NCBI GenBank assembly: GCA_009746045.1
Contig: RPFO01000079.1
Location: 1,653,285 to 1,717,284, forward strand
Length of the DNA stretch: 64,000 nt
Reading direction: 5' to 3'
Source: Mesostigma viride
Taxonomy: Eukaryota; Streptophyta; Mesostigmatophyceae; Mesostigmatales; Mesostigmataceae
The position numbers and the translations under genes are program-made. This document shows, in pieces, positions 50,666-59,987 of this stretch. Under the pieces are notes generated by a model. It was not told the DNA's origin and did not search any database. It worked only from the letters and a program-made list of their open reading frames with translations. Numbering within the stretch: the first letter of the stretch is position 1; every line of letters begins with the position of its first letter.

Positions 50666-53600
50666 CACTAGGAAGAGGGGGTTGAGAAATTTCTCACTTT
50701 TTTCTCAGTTTTTCTCAATTTGGGCGTTTTTCTGAGATTTTTCTCAGCAAATTGAGAAGAACTGAGAAAAATCTCAGTTTTTCTCAGGATGATTGAGAAG
50801 AACTGAGAAAATTCTCAGATTGGTCTCAGTTTTTGAGAAAATTTTCACGAAACCTGAGAAATGGCCTGAGAAGTGCTGAGAAGAATTGAGAATCATTCTC
50901 AATTTTCTCAAACAAGTCCAAGGCCACAACTGAGAAAACCGCAAGAACTGAGAAAGCAGAGAAAACCACAAGGACTGAGAACGAGGAGATTCACACACTT
51001 GATACAAACGCATCACATTGCAAGCGGTGAGCATGGTAGAGATGGAATGTGAAAAATATAGGGTTATCATACAATATAGCCAATGTACCATCCAAGCCAC
51101 GAGCCACGAGGTAGCCATGGCTGACAACGGAGCTCATAACTTTCACGTTTGGGCACCCAATTCGGCTGTGAATATCACAATCACTTCGTCTTTCTAAGAC
51201 GCACACGCTGATATACTTTTCCGAAGCTATTGCGCAATATATGACGAGCAAACGCTCCTCGACGCAACGCAGCCTGGCAGCTGCGCTAAGCCCTGAAAGT
51301 ACGTCTGCAGCTCCGGCTGCAGCCTCGCCCTCAGGTCCGGAAAGAAGTGGCGACACTAGTCGCGCACTGGTGGTCGCCCAGATCCCTCATTTGATGCCCA
51401 GCACGTTGAACGCGTTGTGTCGGCACAGCGATCCCCCCTGCATTCAAACAGAGGCACACCGATAACCAAGAAAAGCGTATGCAAATGTGTAGCCTTGTTC
51501 CTTGAAATTATGGCTGGCTTACGCAAAGAGCGACTGTAAGATGACCTGTACAGTGGGGCCGGAAACAGCTTGCTTGATCAGGGCGTGTTTTTCGAGCTTC
51601 ACTGGCCGGGAGTGTCTAGTGGTGAGAACGATTTCTGCGATCGCTTTCCCACCATTTACGAGGAAATACCCGCAAATGAAAAACCACTGAAACGGTCTAG
51701 CTAGTCAGTCATTACATTAGCCATATGCCATGCATGTTTCCAAGAACTGCACACGGTCCAAATGCAAAAATCCGGAGGACACGACTTCATTGCTTCATTG
51801 TCGTCAGAAAGCAACAAACGTGAAAACGCTAGCTGCCCAAATCTGAGATTCCGCGGAGCACAGAAAGTAAGAAAGCCTAGAAGCTACCAGCAAGGAATCG
51901 AACATAGGACTTCATTGCTTCATATTTGTATGCACAAGAATAAATAAGTAACATGCATTAAGGGCCCGCCTGCATAAAGGGCCTGCAGTCTGATGCGGGC
52001 TCAACGGCAGCACCGCCATAGCAGATAAGGGCCCCCAGTCTGATGCGGGCCCCACAGCACCACCGCCATAGCAGAGCTCAAAGGGGTCGTGGTGCGCATG
52101 AAACGTATGTATTTGTCGGTAGGTGCCGTTGGGGTCAAATTGGGTGCCGCCAAAATCGGGCCGAACTGAGGCCGTCGATGAGTGCCATCATGCGGCTTGG
52201 GTCATTTCTGTTGGAGAACTTCAGGTAAGTTAACTTAATGCAAACCACTGGTCGCCCGCGTCGGGAACCGGCCCAACGGCTCTTTCGCAACAGAAAATTA
52301 CGCGGCATACTGCAGAAGTCGTCGGATCGTTACATTTCGACGGTCAAGATTTCAAGATGAGGCTTGCGTTCAATTTACCGCAGTTTGCCGCCCATAGAAA
52401 GTAGTCGTTGGACTCGTTCCCCACGAGAAACACAATCAAGCATTGAAGCTGTTTCCGGCCCCACCGGTCATCTCGTCGCTCTACACGTCAGCCAGCCATA
52501 ATTTCAATGCACAAGGCTACACATTTCCATCTCCATTCATATTCATAATCCTGCACGACTCGAAAACGCGGACAAGATAACGGCAGGCTCGAGCTACCAT
52601 GGTCCGGATTCTCCCGATTTCTGGCCTGCGCTGGTTGTCTCCTTGATATTGGCGACTCCCTCCGGTAAGAGGTTTTTCGCAGTTTGGCTGTTTCGAAACG
52701 TTAATTAAGTGAGATGCCTTCGGATCTGGAGACTCACACAGCCGCGAAATCATGCCAAAGGTCCTATGTTCGATCCCTTGCTGGTAGCTTCTGAGCTTTC
52801 TTATTTTCTGTGTGCCGCGGAATCTCAGATTTGGGCCGCTATCGTTTTCACGTTTATTGCTTTCTGATCCGACGACAATGTCGTGGCTTGCTCGTGTGAC
52901 ATCTGGTGCATGGTGTTGTTCATGTGTATGGGTTGCTCTGCCATAAGAGTGAGTGTTGGGTCATGAATCGTGTTCTACACATTCGCTGCATGAAATCATG
53001 CCTAAGGTCCTATGTTCGATCCCTTGCTGGTAGCTTCTGAGCTTTCTTATTTTCTGTGTTCCGCGGAATCTCAGATTTGGGCCGCTATCGTTTTCACGTT
53101 TATTGCTTTCTGATCCGACGACAATGTCGTGGCTTGCTCGTGTGACATCTGGTGCATGGTGTGATTCATGTGTATGGGCTGCTTTGCCATAAGAGTGAGT
53201 GTTGGGTCATAAATCGTGTTCTACACATTTGCTGCATGAAATCATGCCTAAGGTCCTATGTTCGATCCCTTGCTGGTAGCTTCTGAGCCTTCTTATTTTC
53301 TGTGTGCCGCGGAATCTCAGATTCGGGCCGCTATCGTTTTCACGTTTGTTGCTTTATGATCCGACGACCATGTTGTGGCTTGCTCGTGTGACATCTGGTG
53401 CATGGTGTGATTCATGTGTATGGGCTGCTTTGCCATAAAAGTGAGTATTGGGTCATAAATCGTGTTCTACACATTTGCTGCATGGACGGTTAGGTGCTGG
53501 TGAGCTCTTCCTTGTAGAATGGTGAGGTCTATGTCAAGGATCTGATATCTTTTTTTTCTCTTGCATATTGTGTCGCGGGTTGCTTGGATTCTTGCAAGCA

Positions 53601-54714
53601 CCAATAGAATGAAATGGGAGCGGCCAGCATGATGCCCTAGCAAGCGACCAGCTTTGTTAACCAGCTGTCATCGTATTTGATGAAAGGCAATGACAGATGT
53701 GTCATAAAGCCATAACAGTGTTGTATAGTATTCATTAAATGATCAATGGTTACAATTTCAGAACCGCCGCTGAATGGTCAGTATGAATCAATGGGTTATT
53801 GACGGCTTTATAAATCTAGTACAGTCACCTAGCCTTATGCTATTTCATGCATGTTCTGGTTGCACAACGGATTCTTTTTTTTGCAGAAGTACAGGACACC
53901 GGCAATGCGTCAAGCGACTCATTAAGGTATGTTTTGAGATGTGGATTTTAAATGCATGTTCATCTTGTGATGTGCACCACAGTGCTGGTCTGGCCGTTTA
54001 ACGCCACCATGTAGTCAGACCTAGGTGGATGTCGTGCCGGTATTTTTTCAAGTTGTGGCTTCTGTGACTGCACATAAAATGCTTTCTTATGTATGGTGCT
54101 GATTTTCCATTCCTGTGTTCTGCTTTTGTTTTGCATTCTTTTCAGTTTGTGGCGCATACAAACGGCACCGACATCTTCAATTTGGGGCATCAAGCTATGC
54201 AAGCGGCCTTGTGAAAGACAGCCATGGCAACATAGTTGTAGCCATCTTCTTTGAAAAATTTCCAGCAAGCTAGAGAATTAGACGAGTTTATGGCAGGGCC
54301 ATGTCAAGAAATACATGCACAAAAGGACGGCTTTCATACGTAAATAAATTATTTTTTAATAAAAAAACCTGTTGCCTTGATTGCCTTGCTGAAATTATGT
54401 TGGCAGTGCTTGCTGCTATCATAATCTGTTTTTCACTCTCTCGTGGTTTTTCATTTTTCTCAGTTCTTGTGATTTCTCACTTTTCTCAGTCCGAGTGAAG
54501 TCTCACTTTTCTCAGATTTTCAAATTCTCAATTTCTTCTCAGCTCTTCTCAATTTTTCTCACCCCCTTTTCTCAGGTTTTTCTCAGCTCTTCTCAGGTTT
54601 TTCTCAGCTCTTCTCAGCTCTTCTCAGTCACTTCTCAATTTGTCTCGGCTCTTCTCAGGTTTTTCTCAATTTTTCTCAGGGTTTCTCAGTTTTCTAAATC
54701 CTGACTTCCTAGTG
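50666..54714. mobile_element. 4 kb DNA transposon with CACTAGGAAG termini and TA duplication
   Basis: The ends are inverted copies starting CACTAGGAAG (50666 and, reversed, 54714), bordered by TA on both sides (50664-50665, 54715-54716). Removing the element and one TA restores the reading frame of a viral gene. Both ends are dense in TTCTCAG/CTGAGAA motifs (50682-50990 and 54420-54700) in opposite orientation, like the subterminal binding repeats of CACTA/EnSpm elements; the two-base TA duplication also fits Tc1/mariner. No transposase frame is present, so it is non-autonomous. The interior holds an inverted repeat pair (51483-51570 and 52445-52526), a LINE-derived segment (52550-52650, inverted) and 246 bp tandem repeats. 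Confidence 0.75.
52746..53484 (+). repeat. three tandem 246 bp repeats inside the 4 kb transposon
   Basis: Units start GAAATCATGCC at 52746, 52992 and 53238. Each contains TATGTTCGATCCC, close to an RNA polymerase III B box. A partial inverted copy lies at about 51773-51915. No coding potential. Confidence 0.85.
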
Positions 54715-54851
54715 TAGAACGCCCCCACGTTCAGCCACGGCGCGAATGTGGCGTCGGCGCCGGAAGGGACGTCCGAGTAAGAGGACGCGTCATTCAGTAT
54801 CACCACTCCGTTTTGACTTGCGGTAGGTACGAATGAAAGGGGGGTCGACAT
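54715..54851 (-). pseudogene. 90-residue viral protein gene, 5' segment
   Basis: The ATG at 54849-54851 starts MSTPLSFVPTASQ and runs 45 codons to GAFY, where the 4 kb transposon begins. The first 51 bases overlap the end of the gene at 54800-55183, same strand, different frame. The 3' segment is at 50528-50663. Confidence 0.6.
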
Positions 54852-55183
54852 GCTTCAGGGGTATCTGTATACTTGCTCCCATTTTTTTCGTCCCCCACCC
54901 GCTCCCTGTCACAAAACCCGTCGTCCGGGAGCGGCGTGTCCCCCATGGAAGGACTGTACGCGCCGCCGCACCTCACCGTGTCCATGGCGTGCGGGTCTCG
55001 CGGGATGGATGAAGCACAATTATTGCCCATGATGCGTTTGTCAACTATGGCATCAGGTTTAATTTGGTCGATGGAAACGCCCAGCACGCGCGAAAGCCAC
55101 TCGCACGTCTTACGCGTCATGGGAGGGGGGGACGGATTGAAGTTGAAATGGGCGTAACGCTCCACATAATCTCTCTTTTCCAT
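54800..55183 (-). CDS. hypothetical viral protein
   Basis: About 127 residues from ATG 55183 (four more if the ATG at 55195 is used). It begins MEKRDYVERYAHFNF, with several Cys/His/Asp-rich stretches later. No family recognised. It overlaps the next minus-strand gene by about 50 bases and starts within a few bases of the divergent gene at 55188, so both share one very short promoter. Confidence 0.45.
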   Translation of the reverse strand: MEKRDYVERYAHFNFNPSPPPMTRKTCEWLSRVLGVSIDQIKPDAIVDKRIMGNNCASSIPRDPHAMDTVRCGGAYSPSMGDTPLPDDGFCDRERVGDEKNGSKYTDTPEACRPPFHSYLPQVKTEW

Positions 55184-55187
55184 AATT

Positions 55188-55448
55188 ATGGACATGGCGA
55201 GAGATTATATTTACGTTTTTATCAAGACAATGATGGCGGATTCCATGATGTGCGGAGAACTCACCGACAGGCAGAGCGACGACCTAAACAAGTTCATAAC
55301 CCACAGCACCTTCCTGCCCAGCAGCGTGGTCGGTGGGGTCATCGACCAGGTCCGCGCGGAACTGGTGAGCATGGAGTGCCCGCCCACGGATCCCATCTCC
55401 TTCTCGGACTGGGTCGCCAACGAGGTGTGCTCCCGGCTCGTGTTCTGA
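55188..55448 (+). CDS. small hypothetical viral protein
   Basis: 86 residues (84 if the ATG at 55194 is used). Predicted mostly helical and acidic, with ELTDRQSDDLNKF and a C-terminal FSDWVANEVCSR segment. It is 32 bases upstream of the next plus-strand gene. No family recognised. Confidence 0.6.
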   Translation: MDMARDYIYVFIKTMMADSMMCGELTDRQSDDLNKFITHSTFLPSSVVGGVIDQVRAELVSMECPPTDPISFSDWVANEVCSRLVF

Positions 55449-55480
55449 GGGTCTTTTTATGTGTGTGTTTATGTATACAG

Positions 55481-56032
55481 ATGTCGTCTCTTCAAGCTAC
55501 CAACCCCGCGGCACTGGCGCCCGGCCAGACGACCCACCGCGTGCTGATCGCCGGGACCAACAAGCCGGGGGCGACCACGTTCGTGCTCCCAGCGCCGGTC
55601 CTGAACGTGGAGACCTGCCGGGTGGTGTACGCGCAGATTCCGGCGACCTCCGCGACGTCGAGCGCGGTCACCCTCAAGCTGGGGGACCGCGAGGTGGAGA
55701 AGGTGCAGATCGCCGTCCCCACCGGCATCCCCAACGCCCGCCCCCTGGTCGCCCCCCCCCCGCCCCCCGCCCTCCCCCCACCCCCCATCCCGGGGGAGTA
55801 TAAGAGTGACTACTTTGGCGGCAAGGCCCACTTCTTCGTGGTCCCGAACGGCATCAAAATTTACCAGCCCCACTCGCCCATGGACGACTCCGCCGCGTTC
55901 ACACCGAACCTGGTGTGCGTGTCCACCGTGACGATGGAGATCTACGAGCTGCCGTCCGCCAAGAGGGAGCTGCTGGACCTCGGAACCGACACCTTCGCCA
56001 TCCTGTTGGAACTCTCGTCCAGGCGCAGGTGA
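55481..56032 (+). CDS. beta-rich virion-like protein with polyproline loop
   Basis: Start chosen at ATG 55481 because upstream codons overlap the preceding gene in another frame. 183 residues. Regular alternation of short hydrophobic strands (TFVLPAPVLNVETCRVVYAQI; KVQIAVPTGI) suggests a beta-sandwich. Residues about 85-105 are a proline-rich loop (APPPPPALPPPPIPG). It heads the block of fibre-like genes at 55.5-63.7 kb. Function inferred only from fold-like pattern and position. Confidence 0.6.
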   Translation: MSSLQATNPAALAPGQTTHRVLIAGTNKPGATTFVLPAPVLNVETCRVVYAQIPATSATSSAVTLKLGDREVEKVQIAVPTGIPNARPLVAPPPPPALPPPPIPGEYKSDYFGGKAHFFVVPNGIKIYQPHSPMDDSAAFTPNLVCVSTVTMEIYELPSAKRELLDLGTDTFAILLELSSRRR

Positions 56033-56070
56033 GCGTAGCTCGCTTAGGGCCTAAAAAAAAACCTGTGCCA

Positions 56071-56080
56071 TAATATATAA
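56071..56080 (+). promoter_or_regulatory. TATA-like motif before the fibre gene
   Basis: TAATATATAA ends 10 bases before the ATG at 56090. Similar TATATA motifs lie close to the starts at 40517, 50488 and 41187. Confidence 0.5.
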
Positions 56081-56089
56081 CCCTCCACC

Positions 56090-58483
56090 ATGGCGACCCT
56101 CTGCGAAAACCTCGGAGCCTCCAAGTTGCGCCGTGTGCTCGCGAATGAGATCATGGGAGACACCGCGGCCAGCGCGGGCGTCAAGGACCTCACCCTGCAG
56201 GCCGTCGACCGGATCGTCATCAAGCCCAACGCGGGCGCCGGCTCGAACGCCACCAAGATCGTCACCGTCGTCGGTGACACCAACATCTCCGGCGGGCTCA
56301 CCGTCGGCTCGCTGGCCTTCGCCGGCGCGGCCCAGATCGAGGACATCACGATCAACAACAGCGACATCTCAACCCTCAACAACGTCATGCACCTGACCGC
56401 CGCGCAGAACGTGCGTATCGAGGACGTGGTGTTCACCGACAACCAGATGGCGCCGGCCACCGACGTCAACCTCGTTTTGGCAGGCGGCGCCACCTCCTCC
56501 GTCCTCGTCGAGGGCGTCAAGGTCACCGACAACACCGTCAGCACCTCATCCGGTGCCCTCGCCCTCACCGCCCAGTCAGGCACCGTGAGTGTGGAGAACG
56601 TCACCTTCACGGACGGCGCTGTGGACACCTCCTCCGGCGCCCTGACTCTTGCCTCCGCCGCCGGCACCGTGCAGGTCGAGAACGTGATCTTCACCGACTC
56701 CGCTCTCACCGTCTCCTCCGACGCCGACATCTCCATCACGGCCGGCGCCACCAAGTCCGTGGTCCTCGAGAACGTCACCATCAAGGACAACGCCATCGAC
56801 ACCTCCTCCGGCGGTCTTACGCTGGCATCCACCGCCGGCACGGTGCAGGTGGAGAACGTGATCTTCACCGACTCCGCCCTCACCGTCTCCTCCGATGCCG
56901 ACATCTCCATCACCGCCGGCGCCACCAAGTCCGTTGTCCTCGAGAACGTCACCATCAAGGACAACGCCATCGACACCTCCTCCGGCGCCCTGACCCTGGC
57001 CTCCACCGCCGGCACCGTGCAGGTGGAGAACGTGATCTTCACCGACTCCGCCCTCACCGTCTCCTCCGATGCCGACCTGTCGCTCACCGCCGGCGCCACC
57101 AAGTCTGTCCTCCTCGAGAACGTCAAGGTCACCGACAACACCGTCAGCACCTCCGCCAACAGCCTCTCCCTCACCTCCGCGGCCGGCACCGTCCAGGTGG
57201 AGAACGTCACCTTCACCGACAGCGCCCTCACCACCGCCGACAACGTCATGTCCCTCGACGCGGCCGTCTCAGTCGACGTCAAGAAGGACCTCATCCTCAC
57301 CTCCTCCGCTGGCGGCAGCGGCAAGATCACCTCCTCGGCCGGCCCCCTGCAGCTGACCTCCGCGTCCGGCGTCGTCAAGATCACCGGCGAGCTGCAGGTC
57401 GACGGCCCCCTCAACAGCGTCACCACCACCGAGACCAACCTCCGCGTCGAGGACAAGACCGTGACCCTCGGCAACGGGGCCACCGACAACACCAAGTCCG
57501 ACGCCGGCGGTATCTTCATGGCCGGCAACGCGGGCTACGGCTCCCGTGCCATGACCTGGCACATGGGTGCCGGCGAGGCTTCCCAGGACAAGGGAGACAA
57601 CACCGGCTCCTACTGGCATTTCGAGGGCGGTCAGTTGCTGTTCTCTCGCACCGTCGCCCTCGCCGACCGGTGCGCGCCAGGCACCAACGTCCTGCTGTCC
57701 TCGCTGGCCTCTGGCGCGGACGACACGCGATGGGAGTTCACCTCCGGCGCCACCGCCGAGGTGGGCGCCAACGTAATGACTCTCACCGGGGGCGCGGCCG
57801 TCTCCAGCGGCGTCCTGAAGATCAACGACTCCGGCTCTCAGAGCGCGTCGTGCGCCTCGTCCATGCCAACCGGCACCTTCACCATCATCACCAAGATCAC
57901 CCCCAAGGCCGACCTGTCCAGCTCCAGCGCCAACGGTCTCGTCCTGCTGTCGTATGCCGGCGCCGACGCCACCACCACCGTCTCGGTCACCAACGCAGGG
58001 CACCTCACCGTGACCGACGGCACCACCCCAACGGAGAGCGCGGCCAGTCTGCTCAGCACCGAGCCCTTCACGATCGCGCTCGTACGCAACGGCACGTCGA
58101 CGAAGCTCTACTACAACGGCGCCTCTGTCGCCGCCATCGCCACGTCCGTCGATGTCGGCGCCGCCCCGACCCTGACCCTCGGCCCTGGCAAGAACCAGGT
58201 CGGCTACTCCATCTGGTTCGACGATGTCCGCGTTAATGCCGCCGCCATCACCGCCGCCAACACCCAGCTGTACGGGTACAAGGAGATGTACGCCGAGGAC
58301 CAGGTCGTCACGTACGGGTTCCGCATCGGTAACGACGAGAGCATGCAGCTCGTCAAGGTGCGCGGGTCCGGGTCCCACAGCCGCGCTCTCATGAAGCCGG
58401 CCCCGAACACGATCACCGCCAGCAACAGCATGGGCGCCATCGGCTCGACCGTGCTGGACGTCGTGTCCGAGTCCCTCAACTAG
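56090..58483 (+). CDS. large fibre/adhesin-like structural protein with beta-repeat shaft
   Basis: 797 residues, very GC-rich. Residues about 1-100 form an attachment-like head. About 100-430 is a shaft of short beta-repeats of the type VENV.FTDSALT and GALTLAS.AGTVQ, including three near-identical 58-residue copies (174 bp period, 56624-57145). Then comes NLRVEDKTVTLGNGATD, a junction typical of phage and algal-virus fibre proteins. Residues about 540-720 resemble a concanavalin/LamG-like lectin sandwich (GTFTIITKITP, FTIALVRNGTSTKLYYNG, IWFDDVRV). Likely trimeric and on the virion surface, binding host glycans (inference). No signal peptide. Confidence 0.75.
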   Translation: MATLCENLGASKLRRVLANEIMGDTAASAGVKDLTLQAVDRIVIKPNAGAGSNATKIVTVVGDTNISGGLTVGSLAFAGAAQIEDITINNSDISTLNNVMHLTAAQNVRIEDVVFTDNQMAPATDVNLVLAGGATSSVLVEGVKVTDNTVSTSSGALALTAQSGTVSVENVTFTDGAVDTSSGALTLASAAGTVQVENVIFTDSALTVSSDADISITAGATKSVVLENVTIKDNAIDTSSGGLTLASTAGTVQVENVIFTDSALTVSSDADISITAGATKSVVLENVTIKDNAIDTSSGALTLASTAGTVQVENVIFTDSALTVSSDADLSLTAGATKSVLLENVKVTDNTVSTSANSLSLTSAAGTVQVENVTFTDSALTTADNVMSLDAAVSVDVKKDLILTSSAGGSGKITSSAGPLQLTSASGVVKITGELQVDGPLNSVTTTETNLRVEDKTVTLGNGATDNTKSDAGGIFMAGNAGYGSRAMTWHMGAGEASQDKGDNTGSYWHFEGGQLLFSRTVALADRCAPGTNVLLSSLASGADDTRWEFTSGATAEVGANVMTLTGGAAVSSGVLKINDSGSQSASCASSMPTGTFTIITKITPKADLSSSSANGLVLLSYAGADATTTVSVTNAGHLTVTDGTTPTESAASLLSTEPFTIALVRNGTSTKLYYNGASVAAIATSVDVGAAPTLTLGPGKNQVGYSIWFDDVRVNAAAITAANTQLYGYKEMYAEDQVVTYGFRIGNDESMQLVKVRGSGSHSRALMKPAPNTITASNSMGAIGSTVLDVVSESLN
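56624..57145 (+). repeat. 174 bp coding tandem repeat in the fibre gene
   Basis: Three in-frame units start at 56624, 56798 and 56972, each 58 codons. Units 1 and 2 differ at few bases; the third diverges in its second half. This is recent internal duplication in the shaft. Confidence 0.85.
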
Positions 58484-58595
58484 AGCCTATGATCGCAGCG
58501 TAGGACCGCACACTATGTAGCCCGCACGTGGATGCTTGTATGATGGATTGAGTGCGCTTGTTGGGTATTGAATATATGTTATAATAGTGAACATC

Positions 58596-58668
58596 GTTCT
58601 GGTAGCTCAGTCGGTAGAGCGTTGGTCTTATGAGCCAAAAGTCGCGAGTTCGATCCTCGCCCAGAACA
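58596..58668 (+). tRNA. tRNA, anticodon UAU (Ile, AUA)
   Basis: A 73-base cloverleaf: acceptor GTTCTGG pairs CCAGAAC (7 bp), D arm GCTC-AGTCGGTA-GAGC, anticodon stem TTGGT/GCCAA with loop CTTATGA (anticodon TAT), T arm GCGAG-TTCGATC-CTCGC, discriminator A. There is no intron and no encoded CCA. The body resembles elongator tRNA-Met, whose loop would be CTCATAA, so the identity depends on loop bases and could be affected by modification. It lies between viral genes, as in many large DNA viruses. Confidence 0.85.
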
Positions 58669-58788
58669 TAACGTTACTTCCTAGCGGCGTTCGGCGCCAT
58701 CGTGTCCATACTGACCCGCTTGTACCCCCATGCTATCTGTTTTGTTTCCTTTCTCGTGTCCAGACTAACCCCGATACGTCGCGCCACC

Positions 58789-59175
58789 CTATGTAGTCTC
58801 AGTACCTGATTTTGCCCACGTTAGCATGTCTGACAGGTGGATGCCCTTCAAATTGCACAGTATCACCATCGCGTCTTTGCTCAGCTGACGGTACTCTTTA
58901 TGCGTAATCTCGTGGAGGTCCTCGTCTTCCTCGCAAATTAAGAACGTCTCTTCTATGTTTTGCAGCTGCTCGGTAACTGGCGCTTCGTCCCTCGCCTTCA
59001 AGCGGTGGTAACAACCGAAGCATATCAAGTGGGCGCCAGGGCACGCCATGCTCCAAGTGTTGCAAGAGTGGAAATACAGGTTGATGTCTTCCTCCTCCTC
59101 GTCCCAATAGGCGAGGCTCAACTTCTCGTTGCAGCGGTAGCAGACCAGCATCTGTCGCAGGATGGTGTAGCTCAT
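58789..59175 (-). CDS. small zinc-binding protein, RING-like Cys/His pattern
   Basis: 128 residues. The N-terminal half carries CYRC, a Cys/His pair around residues 38-46, and CFGCYHRLK, spaced like a two-site zinc fold. The C-terminal half is acidic then helical. Starts at ATG 59175, diverging from the gene at 59263 with a TTTATATTTT motif in the 87 bp between. Ubiquitin ligase activity is possible but not shown. Confidence 0.6.
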   Translation of the reverse strand: MSYTILRQMLVCYRCNEKLSLAYWDEEEEDINLYFHSCNTWSMACPGAHLICFGCYHRLKARDEAPVTEQLQNIEETFLICEEDEDLHEITHKEYRQLSKDAMVILCNLKGIHLSDMLTWAKSGTETT

Positions 59176-59262
59176 TGTCTCCCTTATCCCGAGGGTTTAT
59201 ATTTTTTGCATGTATGCGCGGGTAGGATGGGAAAAACAAAATAGCCGCGCTACAGTACGAGG

Positions 59263-59958
59263 ATGACCGACCTCACGCCCACGGACGGCACCGTGTTCGG
59301 TAACCAGATCGTCGCCGGCGTGATGTCCGCGGACTACGTGGTCTCTCGCAACGGCCTGGTGTTGTCCAGGCCCGTGTGGGATGACATGCGAGTCCCCTTG
59401 AACAGCGTCTCTACCAAAGGAGTCAGCCCCCCGGACTTTGTCACGCTGGAAACCACACTCGGGCTCATCGGGGTGAACAGTTTCGGCGCCTTGACCAAGG
59501 AGTACAGCGTGTTCTTCGAGCTCCAATTCCCCCACGCATGGAAGGCGGGATCCGAGATCCGGCCGCACGTGCACATCATGAAGTCCGGGACGGCCGCGGG
59601 GTACGCCGTGTTCGGGCTTGAGTACACGTGGGCCAACGTGAACGACAAGTTCCTGCCCACAAACTCCGCGCTGCCGAACGCGAACGTCATCTACATGTGC
59701 TCGGACCTTCTGGCGTCTGGCACGATCGACCAGTACAAGCACATACTCTGCGCCAACGCCACCGCCACGGTGGGGGCGGCGAGGGCGAGCATCACGTACC
59801 CCTCCGCCCGCGACTCGTCCATGTTGATCGGCAGGCTGTTCAGGCAGAGGAACGCAAACGGCGACACGCTCGCGGAGGCCGTATACGTCCTGGAAATGGA
59901 CATCCACATCCAACAGGATTCCATGGGCAGTTACTACGAGTTCGGCACCGCAACATAG
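59263..59958 (+). CDS. phage/virus-type beta-sandwich virion protein (PHxWKxGSxIxPHVH family)
   Basis: 231 residues. The motif FPHAWKAGSEIRPHVHIMKS near residue 85, preceded by PVWDDMRVPL and followed near the end by YVLEMDIHIQQDSMGSYYEF, matches a small-protein family I know from tailed phages and some large viruses, where it lies among fibre and tail genes. The enzymatic-looking HxH pair may bind metal or be structural. It belongs to the fibre block. Confidence 0.65.
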   Translation: MTDLTPTDGTVFGNQIVAGVMSADYVVSRNGLVLSRPVWDDMRVPLNSVSTKGVSPPDFVTLETTLGLIGVNSFGALTKEYSVFFELQFPHAWKAGSEIRPHVHIMKSGTAAGYAVFGLEYTWANVNDKFLPTNSALPNANVIYMCSDLLASGTIDQYKHILCANATATVGAARASITYPSARDSSMLIGRLFRQRNANGDTLAEAVYVLEMDIHIQQDSMGSYYEFGTAT

Positions 59959-59987
59959 TAAAGAATGTGTGTGTCTAGTATGTGCAA

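Noticed and set aside
56044-57528. 494-codon minus-strand frame opposite the fibre gene
   Set aside because: A mirror of the GC-rich repeated codons on the plus strand; repetitive Ser/Thr/Val content and no start context.
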